A stretch of DNA of 64,000 nt, from contig OX291557.1 of NCBI GenBank assembly GCA_946406115.1, positions 19,314,501 to 19,378,500 of the forward strand, in the 5' to 3' direction. Positions 25,385 to 37,074 of this stretch are shown here, piece after piece (within the stretch, counting starts at the first letter, position 1; each line of letters starts with the position of its first letter). The notes under the pieces were generated by a model. The model made no database searches. It saw nothing but the letters and a program-made list of their open reading frames with translations, and was not told the DNA's origin. Position numbers and translations under genes: made by a program. The stretch is from Apoda limacodes (taxonomy: Eukaryota > Arthropoda > Insecta > Lepidoptera > Limacodidae).

Positions 25385-26040
25385 CGTTTCTATAGTTTCA
25401 TCAGATAACTCTCAAGTAAACTAAACTAAACATTCAATTATTTACAAATGAATTGTACCAGTTACTTAGTTAATCAGTGACTTGCTACTCTGTGCACGTT
25501 ATTGACATTCCCTGAATCAATTGACCTGCGTATTATGTATTTGTATACCTATGTTTTACTATGTTAAAGATTTACTGTTTATAAATAACTTGAAGTTCAT
25601 TTCAATCTATTATTGCTTAATCTTCAGTAAAGTATCTTAAGAGTGCGACATGGGCCAGATAGTTAATTTCTCTAATACCAACGATGCCTATGTTTATGTA
25701 CTACAAATAATTACACAACGTCATATAAATTACTTTGATATATATTGTTATATAATTTTAAAGTCATTTATACCATAGCGACGCCTTGAAACTTTTGTAT
25801 GAAATTTTATGTAGGTATTTCCCGTTTTGTGATGACATTTTTATATTTATTGCTAAAACCTATACCTTGTTTAACTAGATAACAAACAATCCTTATTATT
25901 TAATCGACTTTCACAACAAACCAATGCAAAACACGCTTTTTAAATTTAAAACAATGGTAATTACAATAAATTGAAATTACTCCAGTAAGGTAGGTAAAAA
26001 GAAAAATAAAAGACTAGACAAAAGCAATTTGTATAACATA
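25385..26040. other. AT-rich intronic sequence
   Basis: No gene or recognised repeat is seen. Confidence 0.45.
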
Positions 26041-26047
26041 CATTTTT

Positions 26048-26408
26048 GAAGTGAAAGCGGCGTTGTGCACTTTTTTTGGTATGGGTAAAAAATGATAAAC
26101 TCGCGTCAGGTCACGTGTCCTAATCGTGGAAATTCGTAAGACGGAAACCATAATGCCACGCTTATTATAATTTTTATTTTTAGTATTCGCGATTATGAGT
26201 AGAACAGGGAGGTTGGATATAAAATTTTAATTCTATGACAGATTGCGATGTCAAATATACTACGTCAAAAAAGTAAATAAACAAACATTATTATTTCTTG
26301 ACAATGTCAAAGACATGTGTTGTGACATATTTGAGTGTTAAGCGCGAATCGTGTGTAAAGATTTTCACTTCTGCCGGCACTCCCGGAGTGCAACTCGTTT
26401 TTTTTTTA
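26048..26408 (+). mobile_element. MITE-like repeat family A, copy 3
   Basis: It is collinear with the copy at 12867-13236 but lacks the AACTTCTTTAG segment next to its left end. The right end GCACTCCCGGAGTGCAAC plus T-run is intact. Confidence 0.75.
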
Positions 26409-26702
26409 ATCCTTTAAATGCTATAGTTTTTCAACAAAATTGTACAAAAATGGCGTATTTAATTAAAATCTTATATTTTAGCATAGCCTATCCTTAAGTT
26501 ATAAAATCACCTTTTTGCACATTTTAGCAAATTTAATTTTTGAAAACATAAAATTTTATTTTGAATTCAAATATGAAGTGTTAGGTAGGTATTTTTGAAT
26601 ACAAATATGAAGCATATTTTCACTAAATCTAATGCAAAGTCTTTACTAATAAAACTTTTTTCTTATAAGTTATTAAAAACTCAATATATTGGAAACCCTT
26701 AC

Positions 26703-26960
26703 CTTTTTTTCTGCCCTCCAGACAGAAGGTCAGTCTTCGTGTGTTGATGCTCCAGCAAACCTAGCTCGTGAAGTATTTGTTCCGAATGCGCCTGTGCACC
26801 CTTGGGGAGTTTCAGACTGGCAGCTAGGTCCATCGCCTCTCGAACGGTAAGGAGTGGTTGTAAGAGATCCTCTTGCGTAATGTAGCAGGAAGATCTCTGG
26901 AACTGGTGCTCGTCTCGGGGCTGCCCGTTGACAAGTAACTCACCTGTGACTCCTGCTGAC
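26703..26960 (-). CDS. ABCG transporter exon (Q-loop to signature motif)
   Basis: This 258-nt exon encodes the middle of the nucleotide-binding domain. The order is ELLVNGQPRD (strand and turn after Walker A), YITQEDLLQPLLTVREAM (Q-loop glutamine and ABCG-type LTV helix), and finally LLSGGQKKR, the ABC signature. The acceptor is TCTACTCTAG and the donor AAG|GTAAGG. The first base completes the arginine of GYR from the exon at 28128-28248, and the last two bases open the arginine finished at 11643. Frame continues upstream of 26960 on the genomic sequence, but that is intron. Confidence 0.93.
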
Positions 26961-27486
26961 CTAGAGTAGAAAAGTTCATGCTCATTTGGTTGGCTAATTT
27001 TCAAGAAGTTAATGCAAAAGAATGTAAGCACCAAATTAATTAGTATATAATAAAGAAAAACTTTAAAGAAGAAATAAGATTTAATCTCAAATTTGTTTTT
27101 TTTAAAGAAAACTACTTTAGTTGGAATCATGGATAAATAGTTTTCTTTGACCACACCTATAACCGACTTTTTGTAATGGAATACCTACCAAATAACCAAT
27201 CAAACTTTCTGCGGCTTTAACAGGAATGTATGTACATACAGCTGGTAGAACGCTATCCCACGCTACTTCTTCCAAGTTTAAGGTTTCCTCGCGTCTTACA
27301 GCTACCTATCTTCCCCATCGGTTATAGTTTCGATGACCGATGTGGTCTGCCCATTGCTACTTCAACTAGCAAACTATTTGAGATTTGTCGGTGTCTATGG
27401 TTCTTTGGCCGATTCCCTTACTACAAAAATGCACATGGCATAGCTCCGTATAAACAAATTGCTTCAAGCAAGAAATTATTAGATTT

Positions 27487-27600
27487 CTGAAGGGTCGGCA
27501 ACGCGCGAGTGATACCCCAGGTGTTGCAAGCGTCGATAGGCTACGGTGACCGCTTACAGTCAGGCGGACCTTAAGCTTGTTTGCCATCTTAGTAGTATAA
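27487..27600 (+). repeat. Jockey-like LINE 3' tail
   Basis: 'gggtcggcaacgcgcgagtg', 'aggctacggtgaccgctta' and 'tgtttgccatcttagtag' match the tail at 3300-3427. It is inserted without the coding part. Confidence 0.8.
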
Positions 27601-27899
27601 AAATAATTGAACTAATTTAGCAGAGCAACAGTTCGAGATCTCGTTTCTGTACCGTAAGTCATCACTGGCAAAACACTCTGATGGCAGAATGTTTTACGCA
27701 ATTTGTAGAACGCTACTCAGCTATGTTAATTTTTTTTATACCAATAAGATAGTAAAACAAGCAATCAAATGTAAATTACTCACACTTGTACGCCTCTTGT
27801 GAATGGATATGGTGTTTTTTTATGTCATTGTAACATGTGTGTTAACAATATTTACAAATAAAGACTTTGAATATATGACACGCAATTTGTCAAACACTG

Positions 27900-28035
27900 T
27901 CCAGCTATGTTGAATTTTTTGTATACGACTATGGTGGCAAACAAGCATACGGCCTGCCTGTTGTTGAACGGTTACTTCAGTTAGCGTTGCTAATGGTCGC
28001 TTGCAACGCCAGGGGTAATGGTAACAATTAGCCAT
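27900..28035 (-). repeat. diverged LINE tail, reverse orientation
   Basis: 'ggtggcaaacaagcatacgg', 'gtcgcttgcaacgccagggg' are diverged reverse-complement blocks of the same tail. Confidence 0.6.
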
Positions 28036-28127
28036 AGGAAAGATAAGGTTGCGTTGTGAATAAGTATTTCACGTGTTATAAAAAAACTTTTAATGACTAA
28101 TAAATGAAAAGTCATTTAAAAATGAAC

Positions 28128-28248
28128 CTATATCCGGAAACTGCGTTTAGTAGCGAACTTTTTCCTGCTCCTGAGGGTCCCATAATGGCCACCAGCTTTC
28201 CTGTCACGAACCTGCCATGTACCCCTTTAACTATGTCTCTTCGTTTTC
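28128..28248 (-). CDS. ABCG transporter exon (Walker A)
   Basis: This 121-nt exon encodes [20 protein letters not shown] and SGYR. It contains the P-loop GPSGAGKSS and the GYR that follows it in ABCG1/4 proteins. The acceptor is TATTGTTTCAG, and the donor is TAG|GTTCAT, a non-consensus but usable GT. It begins in phase 2 of a split codon, so at least one earlier coding exon exists. I could not find that exon in the rest of the window. The P-loop and lysine are intact. Confidence 0.9.
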
Positions 28249-28259
28249 CTGAAACAATA

Positions 28260-29010
28260 TTATAACATTTATCAAGCCTTTTTGTTTAAAATAGAAACTT
28301 TATTTTTGGAAGTTTTTTACTTGTAATTCGCTTAATTCGGTTATCGGCGTGGGATTCCTTGATTAGAAATAAAATTTGTTATAGCTGTAGCATGTACTCG
28401 TAGTTCTAGAAATTCGGTTATTTATTTCTTTAGGGACTTTAAAATTCTCCTGAATAACATTCTCTTGTTTCCATACAGAATTGTAGCCAAATCGATTTAG
28501 TTCGACTAAAAAGGTATAACCAAAATATTAACTCAATCATTAATAAATTTTCGCACGTAAATAAATACCTATTATATTCGCTATAATTGGTCATGGCTGT
28601 GTCACTTTTGGGCTCATATCTTTGTTTAAAAAAAATGCCAGCAAAACCAACTTCCGTATTAGTTAACGAATTTAGGTTTTTAGCCGCGGGAGCTGAACTT
28701 GCACGAAATTCGGTCATCACTGTAAATTAAGGTACTGTACCTGAATTGCCGTAAAAGTTACGGTTTTTTACATCAATGTAAAAGGGAAGGGCTGCGAAAG
28801 AAGCTAGTTAAGAAACGAACGGATATAACCATCGACATTAAAATGCTTTTAGATATTTAAATGTATGCTTATTATGGATGCGTGTAAATGCACATCACAC
28901 TCTGTATGCGACCCATATATCGCAAAGTGACAACAAAACCGACAGGAACAATGCATTGTTATCATTCCAGCTGCATTAGTTGCAAACAACAAAAACACGG
29001 CCAAGTGCGT
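28260..29010. other. upstream intron sequence, no exon recognised
   Basis: 'attcggttatcggcgtggga' at about 28336 is a Helitron-family remnant. No ABCG N-terminal exon is visible. Confidence 0.4.
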
Positions 29011-29014
29011 GTCA

Positions 29015-29470
29015 TATACGCATTTAGTTTGGGTTCCGTGGAATGCGAATTTTTGCGGATATCTGGAAAACTTGTGAACCGATTTTAAAATAATATCATT
29101 TGAACGTATCATGGTTTTTAAAGATTTTTATAAGCGGTTTGAAAGTAAGAGGTGGGTTCAATTTTTTTAACTTTGGAAAAAAACTCTTTTTTTGAAGACT
29201 TATAGAAAGACACCCTAAGGATGAGATGTAAAAAAAAAATCGAGTGTTACCCTTGGACCCACCGCCATGACCCACTGTTTCACTTCAATGAATGAATGAA
29301 TGGATGACCCTTAAAAAAATCTCAATTTCATAACAAATTTGTATCCGCGACACTGTCACACAATCGATGCACAGATGGCACAATTATAAGTCCGTGCCAT
29401 ATGAAAGGACAAGATAAAACTATAAGGATTTCGTTTTCCCATTTGGCTACGGAGCCCTGAAATACTATGC
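29015..29470 (+). repeat. GGTTCCGTAC-family fragment
   Basis: It has the head 'ggccaagtgcgtgtc', 'gggttccgtggaatg', and the end 'ttggctacggagccctgaa'. It is diverged and non-coding. Confidence 0.5.
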
Positions 29471-29934
29471 GTCAAATGGAGTAAGCACAAAGATATGTAT
29501 TGATGACATGTTTTCCTTGAATATGACTATAAACATACACCGTGTGTATTTGGTACTTAAATACGACGACAGCTTCCTCGAATTTTTTTTTTTTAATTGT
29601 TTCTGCCCGTGTTAGACGCGGTACGAATACAAATTCCTACCACAGTCTAAACAGCTATTGTAGTGCCTTACAAGATGGTAGGACAATACCCGAAAAAAAA
29701 CAATAAAAGATAGTTTTGTCCACTTTATTGCCACACTGGGTAGTAGGTACTCTGGTACATTGTAACTGGTACACTTTACTAACCACAATATTGCAGCAAT
29801 GGCCTCGCCGCCTGTGATGCAAGACTCGAATGAAATGACGCTGTGCCCCAAATTATGATATTGGTGTGAATACTGGTTTTTTTTTTTTTGTGGGAATTAC
29901 TATTTAACCGCATTCGACTGAAACTAACTTTCCA

Positions 29935-30500
29935 TACTCCCATAGTAATATTATAGATGCGAAAGTGACTTCACCTGTCTGTCTGTTTCTTTGTTACTCA
30001 ATTACGCCGCAACGGAGCATCTAGTAATGTCAAATTTGGCACCGAGATAGTAGAAGAGACAGATAGCCTATGGCTATGTCCTTCAGGATTTTTATCGCGG
30101 AAAATTCAAAATAGGTTACGTGTCGAAGTACACCAAGATGCGTCGCGCGCGCGACGTTGGGATGCGCCGCGCCTCGTTGCGCGTAATGACACGAGATACC
30201 GCGCGGCGAATCCCAATGTCGCGTCGCGACTCAGTCTGAGCTGACCCTATCTCGCCGGAATAGGGCATCAAATTAAGGGCCCTCTTACAGCCCACTGGCG
30301 CCGCCATTAGATATCCTCAATTTTCTCTAATGATGATATCTAATTGCGGCGCTAGTTAGCTTCTATATGCCGCTTAAGCTTGCACATAGTTGAAGAGACG
30401 AAGAACGTCATCTGCTATTTTATTTTTTTATTTCGAAAAATTAATTGTTTTTCGCGGGAATAACTATAACGAAATTCCACATAAACGAACTATAGCTACA
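29935..30500 (+). mobile_element. Helitron-like repeat interrupted by a GC-rich insertion
   Basis: The left part (about 29935-30108: 'agtaatattatagatgcgaaag', 'tcaaatttggcacc', 'cgcggaaaattcaaa') and the right part (about 30440-30500: 'cgcgggaataactataacg') are adjacent in other copies. The 330-bp segment between them is GC-rich and CpG-rich ('gcgtcgcgcgcgcgacg') and appears to be inserted. Confidence 0.5.
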
Positions 30501-30509
30501 CCTGTAAAC

Positions 30510-31190
30510 CTGACTCAAAATCTTTTTGCAATTCGGGTAAACAAAAATGACCTTGACGCGCATCTTACGCTTTGTTAGTCTATGCAACATATACATAAAT
30601 ACGTATAATATTTCTCATCGTAAATTTGGAATTTTGTAGATTTTAGGTATAATCAGTGTCGTGATTTGAAAACCAGTTAAAGAATGTGACAATAAAGGTT
30701 TTTGGCTATTATTTTTTTGATTCTCCATTAGTTTGCTTGTACGTGATTATAATTGTTTTATGTAAAGCACATTACGTTTTTAGGTTATTACGAGATGATT
30801 TACAAATAATTGAGTGGCTATGAAAGTAATAATACACCACGGGGATAAAAGTATCCAGCTTTTTATGTAAACACTTACATAACTTTTTTGTTTTCTTAGA
30901 TTAAGATAAATAAAGAATTGCGATGCTGTTCGTGAAGTCTATAATTGAGTTAATGTATGAAAGAAAATGAAAAGTCAATTAAAAGTCGCCAATGGCAATT
31001 TTAATAAAAAAACGTTATAGCACTAGTAAGAAAACTGAATGTTAGCTATATCACATGAATCATATTTATAAAACTATTTGTTGTTTGTACTTGTGTCTGT
31101 CTAATAGAAACTTTTGATTGTTATCGCAACAGCGATGTTTAAGCTTCTCTCCACTTTCAACAAAATTGTCACAGCTAATTAGATCATATC
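30510..31190. other. AT-rich sequence without recognised features
   Basis: No gene, RNA or repeat was recognised. Confidence 0.45.
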
Positions 31191-31194
31191 CGCC

Positions 31195-31340
31195 CAAATC
31201 ACAATGGTCTAATTAACTGGTTAGAGCGACAAGGATATGCTGGGCGCACAAAACTCAGGAAACGGTGTAGAAAGATATCGCGAAGATGGGGGCTGCGTTT
31301 AACAGTGGACGTCTCCAAGCTGAGATGATGATGAAGAGAA
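31195..31340 (+). repeat. non-LTR 3' end (GGACGTC...GATGATGATG)
   Basis: The sequence 'ctgcgtttaacagtggacgtctccaagctgagatgatgatga' is the typical 3' end of a lepidopteran non-LTR retroelement with a short simple-repeat tail. Confidence 0.65.
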
Positions 31341-32334
31341 GAGTGGATGCGAGAAATGTTTTACAAAAAAATATTGTTCTTTTTTTGTTACGTGTGAGAA
31401 AAAATATAATTTCGTGCTTTACAATTTATTTTTATTGCTTATCTACCAAATGCGCAGTGTACGTTACAATGTTACTTTTAACCCGTGGTGAGTTACTTTC
31501 GCCCTGACCCTGAGGACATAGTAACAAAAGACTAAGCATTTTTAAAGTTCTGTAGCTCTTTAGAACAATTAATATTATAGTTAAGAATATCTGTTTTTGT
31601 AAAGCATAGACGAAAATTATATGTTCCTATGACAATTTAACCGTATGGATATTAGACTAACCGATATCAAGCGAAATGTGTAAAGTGTTACTATTGTACC
31701 CGGTCTAACCTACTGTGAGGTGTCGGTAAAATACCACTCCCGCGAAATACATGTAAGCAGTATTTTGAGGCATATTGTTTAGATAGCCGGCAACCAAAGC
31801 CCCAGGTTATGTGCTTAAGAACTGAGCAAAGATATAATTGTATCATTCGTTAAATTCTAGGAGGATTAAGATGACGGTACATCTTGTGTTGTTCCAGCTC
31901 GCAGTTTTCAGCACTCTACAGAACCCTCGCATCGATCAGTTCTTTTCCTATGTGACTCCTGCCTTGAGTCCTTGCAGTGGAACGCTGGCTGATAGGACGC
32001 TGGAACGGAACAGAGCGTAACGGAAGATTAAGATTACGGTACATAGCGAGTTATAGACCGTAAGCATCGTCAGTATGCAGTACTGTGTTATTACATCTTA
32101 AATTTGTCGATTATTATGAGCCCCACAGTAAGAACTTAGAAGTTATTTCGGTTCTTCATTTATATATCAATAAACAAAAGCAGCTGGTGCTCCAGCGTCA
32201 ATGGGCGCTTTCACACTGGACAGCATGGCGACGTCAACGATCCAGGCGCGGCGACTGCAAAATCTGAAGCTATTTATTCACGCCGTTGGTGGTAGTCATC
32301 GCCGCCATGTCGATGTAATATGTGTTTAAGCTCC

Positions 32335-32385
32335 CAATGGTGACCGCTTAGCTTCAGGCGGACCGTAAGCTTGTTTGCGGCCTTG
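32335..32385 (+). repeat. short LINE tail fragment
   Basis: 'ggtgaccgcttagcttcagg' and 'cggaccgtaagcttgtttgc' belong to the tail family at 3300-3427. Confidence 0.65.
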
Positions 32386-32589
32386 CAACGAACAAACTTG
32401 TACAATAAGATAAGTCGAATTGAAGGACAAACTTAACTTTTTAGCTGTAAACATTGTCCCATACGTCGATTGTAAACTTACGTCATGATTAGTTAATTCT
32501 ATAACTGCAAATGTTAGTTTTTTAGCGCAAAAAGAACGTTATTTATGTAATATATTTATTAGAACTACACATTTAGGATTTTCGGATTT

Positions 32590-32895
32590 TGTTACGTGTG
32601 CTGCGATAAGAAGTGTGTGAAGTAGGTGGTGCCCGAGGAGTTTCGATTTCACCCTGCGTCCTGAGTGGCAGAGGTTCGAGCCCCGCGTGTACCGTTGAGT
32701 CTTTTCCTTAATTTGTCAAGTACATTTCACAGGCTTAACGGTGAAGGAAAAAATCGTGAGGAAACCTGCATATGTCAAAAAAAGCATATGTAAAGACCAC
32801 AAACCGCACTGCGCCCGTGTGTGGACTATAGCCAAATCATCCAGGGTAGGCCGTGCCCCAGCCGTGGGGACGTATGAGGCTAAGTTATGCCATAA
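32590..32895 (+). repeat. tRNA-derived lepidopteran SINE
   Basis: A B-box-like GAGGTTCGAGCCCCGCG at about 32671-32687 is followed by the body 'aacggtgaaggaaaaaatcg', 'tgaggaaacctgcat', and 'ccaaatcatccagggtaggc'. This body is common in lepidopteran SINEs. The A-box is weak. Confidence 0.75.
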
Positions 32896-32899
32896 GCGT

Positions 32900-33950
32900 A
32901 TGATAAGAAAGGTGATAACTTGCTACTTAACAAATTTAATGTCGATAAGAAACCTCAAAATTATTCGTCTTCAAAAACAGCGACAGACGAAGTGACCTCC
33001 AATAATAATGCATAATTTCATTTCGCGACTTCGTCAGTAGTAAATACCTACAGGCAGCAATTTAAGTCAGTAAAACAATTTAATATGCAATTATAATGTA
33101 GCAGCTACAATGTAGTACTGGATAGGTACGCTAATTGGATATGGGCCATAATAGTATCTCGAGTCTTACGATCGAGATGTACTTCCATACATTTTGCCCC
33201 CGAGAACGCGATACCCGAGTAACTCCATACTTTTCGCAATTACCCTATCTGTATACACTCTCGCGCCTCTTCACGCTTTTATATTATTTTTAATTTTTAC
33301 AACTTATCATAAGGACAACTATATACTAAGCGCGTTTAAACCTCTCTTCTCACGCATACGTCGCGTGCAGGCAAACCCATAGAGTTTCATGCAATTTACA
33401 AGAAATCAGTTCAAGAAGACTCTGCCGTGTCTCTGTGATACGCAGCGGTCGGTAAGTAGGTACTTAAAATCAAGTGCCTACATTACGAGTGGACCTTCTG
33501 TACCTATTTATTATGTGCAGTTAAGTCGCATTTTAATAGTCCAGCAGTGGAAATAATTTGGGTTTTGACATCGTTAAAGTTTTCTAATTTTTGATATTTA
33601 TAATATTTGAGTTATTCTCTAAAAAGTTAATGCTTTTATAATAATTGATGGCACTTCATCATAATTTAGAAATTTAACTTTACAGCAACATACACTTTCT
33701 ATGAGACTGTACCATAGCGTAATGTAATAAGTAGTTATTACGCTTACTGTACGAAGGAGGTGGCGTGGTTATTTGCTTTTAAATTTAGTACTGAGTCAAT
33801 TTGTTGCCCATGACTTTCAAATATGAAATAGATAAATAAAAGCTTAAGGTTTGTAAGTTTTAAAACAAAAGTAAACTATTGGTAGTTCAGGTAATATATA
33901 TGTTTATAAAAACTCAAATATTAAGTTACCTATCACCATTGGTAGACTAA
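32900..33950. other. sequence without recognised features
   Basis: A few moderately GC-rich patches occur. No frame or repeat could be assigned. Confidence 0.4.
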
Positions 33951-33964
33951 TTGGAGATTTTTTT

Positions 33965-34080
33965 ATTATTATTATTAAGATTGCAGCGCGGCAGGGGCGC
34001 GGCGGCACGTGACGGCTCGGCGTTCGCACCTGTTGCACTACAGACTAGCAGCCTAGACGAGTCTAAAATATTCGCGCCTT
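33965..34080. other. isolated GC-rich patch
   Basis: A roughly 80-bp GC-rich block 'gcggcaggggcgcggcggca' stands in AT-rich surroundings, next to an (ATT)n run. It could be an untranslated first exon or promoter of the minus-strand ABCG gene, or a repeat end. The sequence does not decide. Confidence 0.3.
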
Positions 34081-34169
34081 TTTGCCAACTTTTATTATAA
34101 AACTGTAGGCGGAAATTTTCAAATTTTTGGTATTCTAGCTTTGTTTGTTGGCATAATAAAGTGGACACT

Positions 34170-35410
34170 AAACTACGGACTTTAATTCAATATGAGTCTT
34201 ACTGCGACATAAAAGGTAACTAACTAAGGTAAGCTGAATTCTTAGCTTTCTAATCTCTTATAGTTAATTTTATACAAAGCTTATTTTACGACTTTCAGAA
34301 ACTCAAATTCAATATCGGCAGAATTGAGAGCAATTTTTTTGGCTACTAGTTTTGCAAAACCTATTTGATATAAAGCTACCTACGCTACGTGTAATCGAAA
34401 TATTGAATATAAATTTTATTTTCATGTATTTCTAAAAAAATTGTGAAAATACCTAAATTATGCCTAACGCAACTGTTGAAAAGTTCTGAAATGTAACAGA
34501 TATGTATCAAAACATGTGTATAACAAAATATTTACATATATTTAACTTTAGTATTATCAAAACTTATATGGTTAAAATCCGGTCCCACTATTGGTCTATA
34601 AGTATATGTTTAACGCCTTGAATCTTTCTAGGTCAAAAGTAATTGACAAGAGAGCGTGAAAAGATACAAACGAGGCTCTTATCGAGGAATAAGTGCAAAA
34701 TAAGTGGTGAAACAATGAAACTGAATACTGACGTAGTGTCATGGCTCGTTATGAGTTAACCGTTGCATGACCTAGCTGGAAAGAGAGTACCTGCCTACTT
34801 TGTTTACATTCATTCTTACATTTTGGTACGCAGCTTTAATGACTGGATGAATGCATTATCGATTTGTGACTACCGAACTCTTGCAATCGATCGCAACTTC
34901 GTTTGCGTGTAGACTCGTGAAATAAAAGGTATTTTTCGGGATTAAAAATGTGCTACGTATTAATCCTGGACCTACTTGCATCATATTTAAGTTGTAAGTT
35001 ATAAATAGTAAGTGATTATTTTATTATAAATACTCTTACTATTATATATTCGTGAGCCACGCCCTAATTTACTAGCAGAGCTGCGCTTTCCCGCTCTCAG
35101 GTATGAAACAAAGAGAAAGCAACTACATTACGCTCGTACTTTGATGTGAATACGTCTTTAAAGGATATCAGTCATATTTTACCCAAAAATTAAAGTGCCG
35201 GCCAGAAAAAATACAGTTTTCTCATCGGAAAAACCCACTGAACATATTTGACTATAGCCATTTTAGTCAACAATTAACCCTTCGGCTGCTATTCTTGTAT
35301 GAAAATGTTTTTTTTTTTATATTTTTGGCGACATTTTTTAACACACTATCTTCTATCCTAGGCCTAGGAACACTATCTTACGTCAAACAGGTATAGTTCT
35401 TCTGTGAGAC
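34170..35410. other. AT-rich sequence without recognised features
   Basis: No gene or named repeat is seen. Confidence 0.45.
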
Positions 35411-35412
35411 CC

Positions 35413-35482
35413 GTTCGATAAGGCAAGTTTTTGGATTTGGTTGAGCGGTTCGATAAGGCAAATTTTTGGATTTGGTTGAGCT
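35413..35482. repeat. 35-bp tandem duplication
   Basis: GTTCGATAAGGCAA followed by TTTTTGGATTTGGTTGAGC occurs twice, starting at 35413 and 35448, with one difference. Confidence 0.8.
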
Positions 35483-35815
35483 TACAACGTCAAAACCGTG
35501 GTTACAATATCTGAGGTATGTAATTGTTGCATGTAGTAGTAGTTGAGCATTTTTTGTAAATTAACGAACAATATAGACTTAACAGATTTGAGGTTATACG
35601 AGCCACAGTAAAAATTTGTCACAACCATAGGAGTCAGGACCATAGGATCTATGCTACCACGGTCGTGACCGTTTTTCATGGTTATGACAACCTTAGATTA
35701 GATTAGATTTCTTATTTTCTCCATATGTCATCTTAAATTAAATTCCAATAACATTTATTTAGGTTACATAAAGAGATCGCCAATAAAAGGTTCAATATTC
35801 AAAAATGTCAATTTA

Positions 35816-35923
35816 GTGCAGTCACTGGAGCGAAAAATAGGGTCTTACCTCCGTTTTTTTTTACTGTGAACCGATTTGCATGAAATTTTGGAATTAGGCT
35901 CATCTTACCCTTAACTTCAAAAG
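35816..35923 (+). repeat. outer inverted repeat, left arm
   Basis: GTGCAGTCACTGGAGCG followed by 'actgtgaaccgatttgcatg' and 'aaattttggaatt' matches 52244-52332 in reverse complement. TTA precedes it, and TTA also follows the right arm. It lies outside the Polinton repeats. Confidence 0.7.
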
Positions 35924-36488
35924 TGAAAATGATCTGAACTCCGCACCCACCCTGGGGGTGGTTGCCACCCGTTCTCGGTGGTGTAAATTTTTTTCTTTAA
36001 AATAATCGGATCGGATATCGATAGAATTAGGATATCGAAAGGCCTAATTTTAAGAAAAAAATTTTCTATAAAGTTTTTCAAAAAACCCAATACTTTTCAA
36101 TTTATTGGCAATTGAAAATTCGGAATTTTTTCACGTTTTTCATCGGTTTTTTGCAAATATCTCCAAAACTATGCATTTTAACGAAAATTTTATGATGAAC
36201 AAAATTGTAGCAGGTAAAAACTGAACAAATTGGTTTTTTATAAAGTATTCTAAGTGCAATATTAAGCTAGATATTAACGATCAAACCCGTTTTTATTTTG
36301 TGTGAAGAAGGTGGTTTTTGTAAAAATTCGAAAAATATTTGTTTCCTAAAATCGTGTTTTTTAAAAAAAAATTGTGTCCTAAAGCAGCCAAACTGCTAGA
36401 ATCCACCAAACGCTTTATATTAAAGTTAATTCTAGACGGAATACGATTAATTTTAATTTTGGTGGAAATAGCACTTATGAAACAGTAG
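35924..36488. other. flank between outer repeat and Polinton
   Basis: This stretch contains 'caaatatctccaaaactatgc'. It is non-coding and has no counterpart at the right side, where only about 36 bp separate the Polinton from the outer repeat. Confidence 0.45.
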
Positions 36489-36661
36489 AGGGGATTCGTT
36501 GGTTCTGGCGCACTACCCCCCAACCTCAACCCCTCGAAGCTCACCAACTTTTTTTCTGCTTTGTACGACTCGCGCTTGACCACTCTCAATACATCGTTGG
36601 TTCTGGCGCACTTCCCCCCAACCCCAACCCCTCGCCTAAAAACTTTTCTGCCCCCGCACGA

Positions 36662-36775
36662 CTCGCGCTTGACCACTCTCAAAACCACCCCTGTGTGTGG
36701 GGTGTGGCGACTCGCGCTTGACCACTCTCAAAACCACCCCCTGTGTCTGGGACACGTCGACTCACGCTTGACCAG
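36662..36775 (+). repeat. 49-bp minisatellite units in the left repeat
   Basis: About two units containing CTCGCGCTTGACCACTCTC, then 'aaaaccacccc', 'tgtgtctggg'. The same array is longer in element 2. Confidence 0.8.
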
Positions 36776-36965
36776 AACTACCACGTGACATCACTGTAGG
36801 TTCTGTGTAGTTTTGTTAAGTATTTATATCATTATCGTAATGGGTCTATCGTATTTTTCCGTTCATTAGTTATTCTTATTTAATTACAATGTCGTGAGTG
36901 CGATAATGATGTTTGTGGTGACATTCCTAATACCTTTTTAATTATATTTGTACTTGTAAGATAAA

Positions 36966-36980
36966 TCGTATATATATAGG
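36966..36980 (+). promoter_or_regulatory. TATA-like element of the terminal-repeat gene
   Basis: TATATATATAGG lies about 95 bp before the first ATG at 37075. It is conserved in position in the right repeat (about 48875-48884) and in element 2 (about 49921-49933). Confidence 0.5.
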
Positions 36981-37074
36981 ATAGTCGAGAGTATTCGAGT
37001 TACAATTTATCATCAAGTGATTGAATTCATCCTGTGTGATACTGAGGCTGGTTCTATTTACTTCAAAAAAAGCT

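Larger units (their letters stand above)
11644..26702 (-). other. ABCG intron of about 15.1 kb
   Basis: This large intron is inferred from phase-matched flanking exons. It carries the hAT-like, mariner, LINE, SINE and Helitron-like insertions listed separately. Confidence 0.75.
26961..28127 (-). other. ABCG intron of about 1.2 kb
   Basis: This intron lies between the Walker A and Q-loop exons and contains two LINE-tail fragments. The GT donor (GTTCAT) is weak but in phase. Confidence 0.7.

Noticed and set aside
26961..27154. ABCG coding extending upstream of 26960
   Set aside because: The frame is open but the residues are low-complexity. A TCTACTCTAG acceptor and phase match to the Walker A exon put the boundary at 26960.
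36293..36688. 131-codon minus-strand frame across the left Polinton end, and similar frames at 49065-49574
   Set aside because: They read through the minisatellite and GC-rich terminal part. The repeats in the peptide simply mirror the DNA repeat, with no start context or conserved domain.
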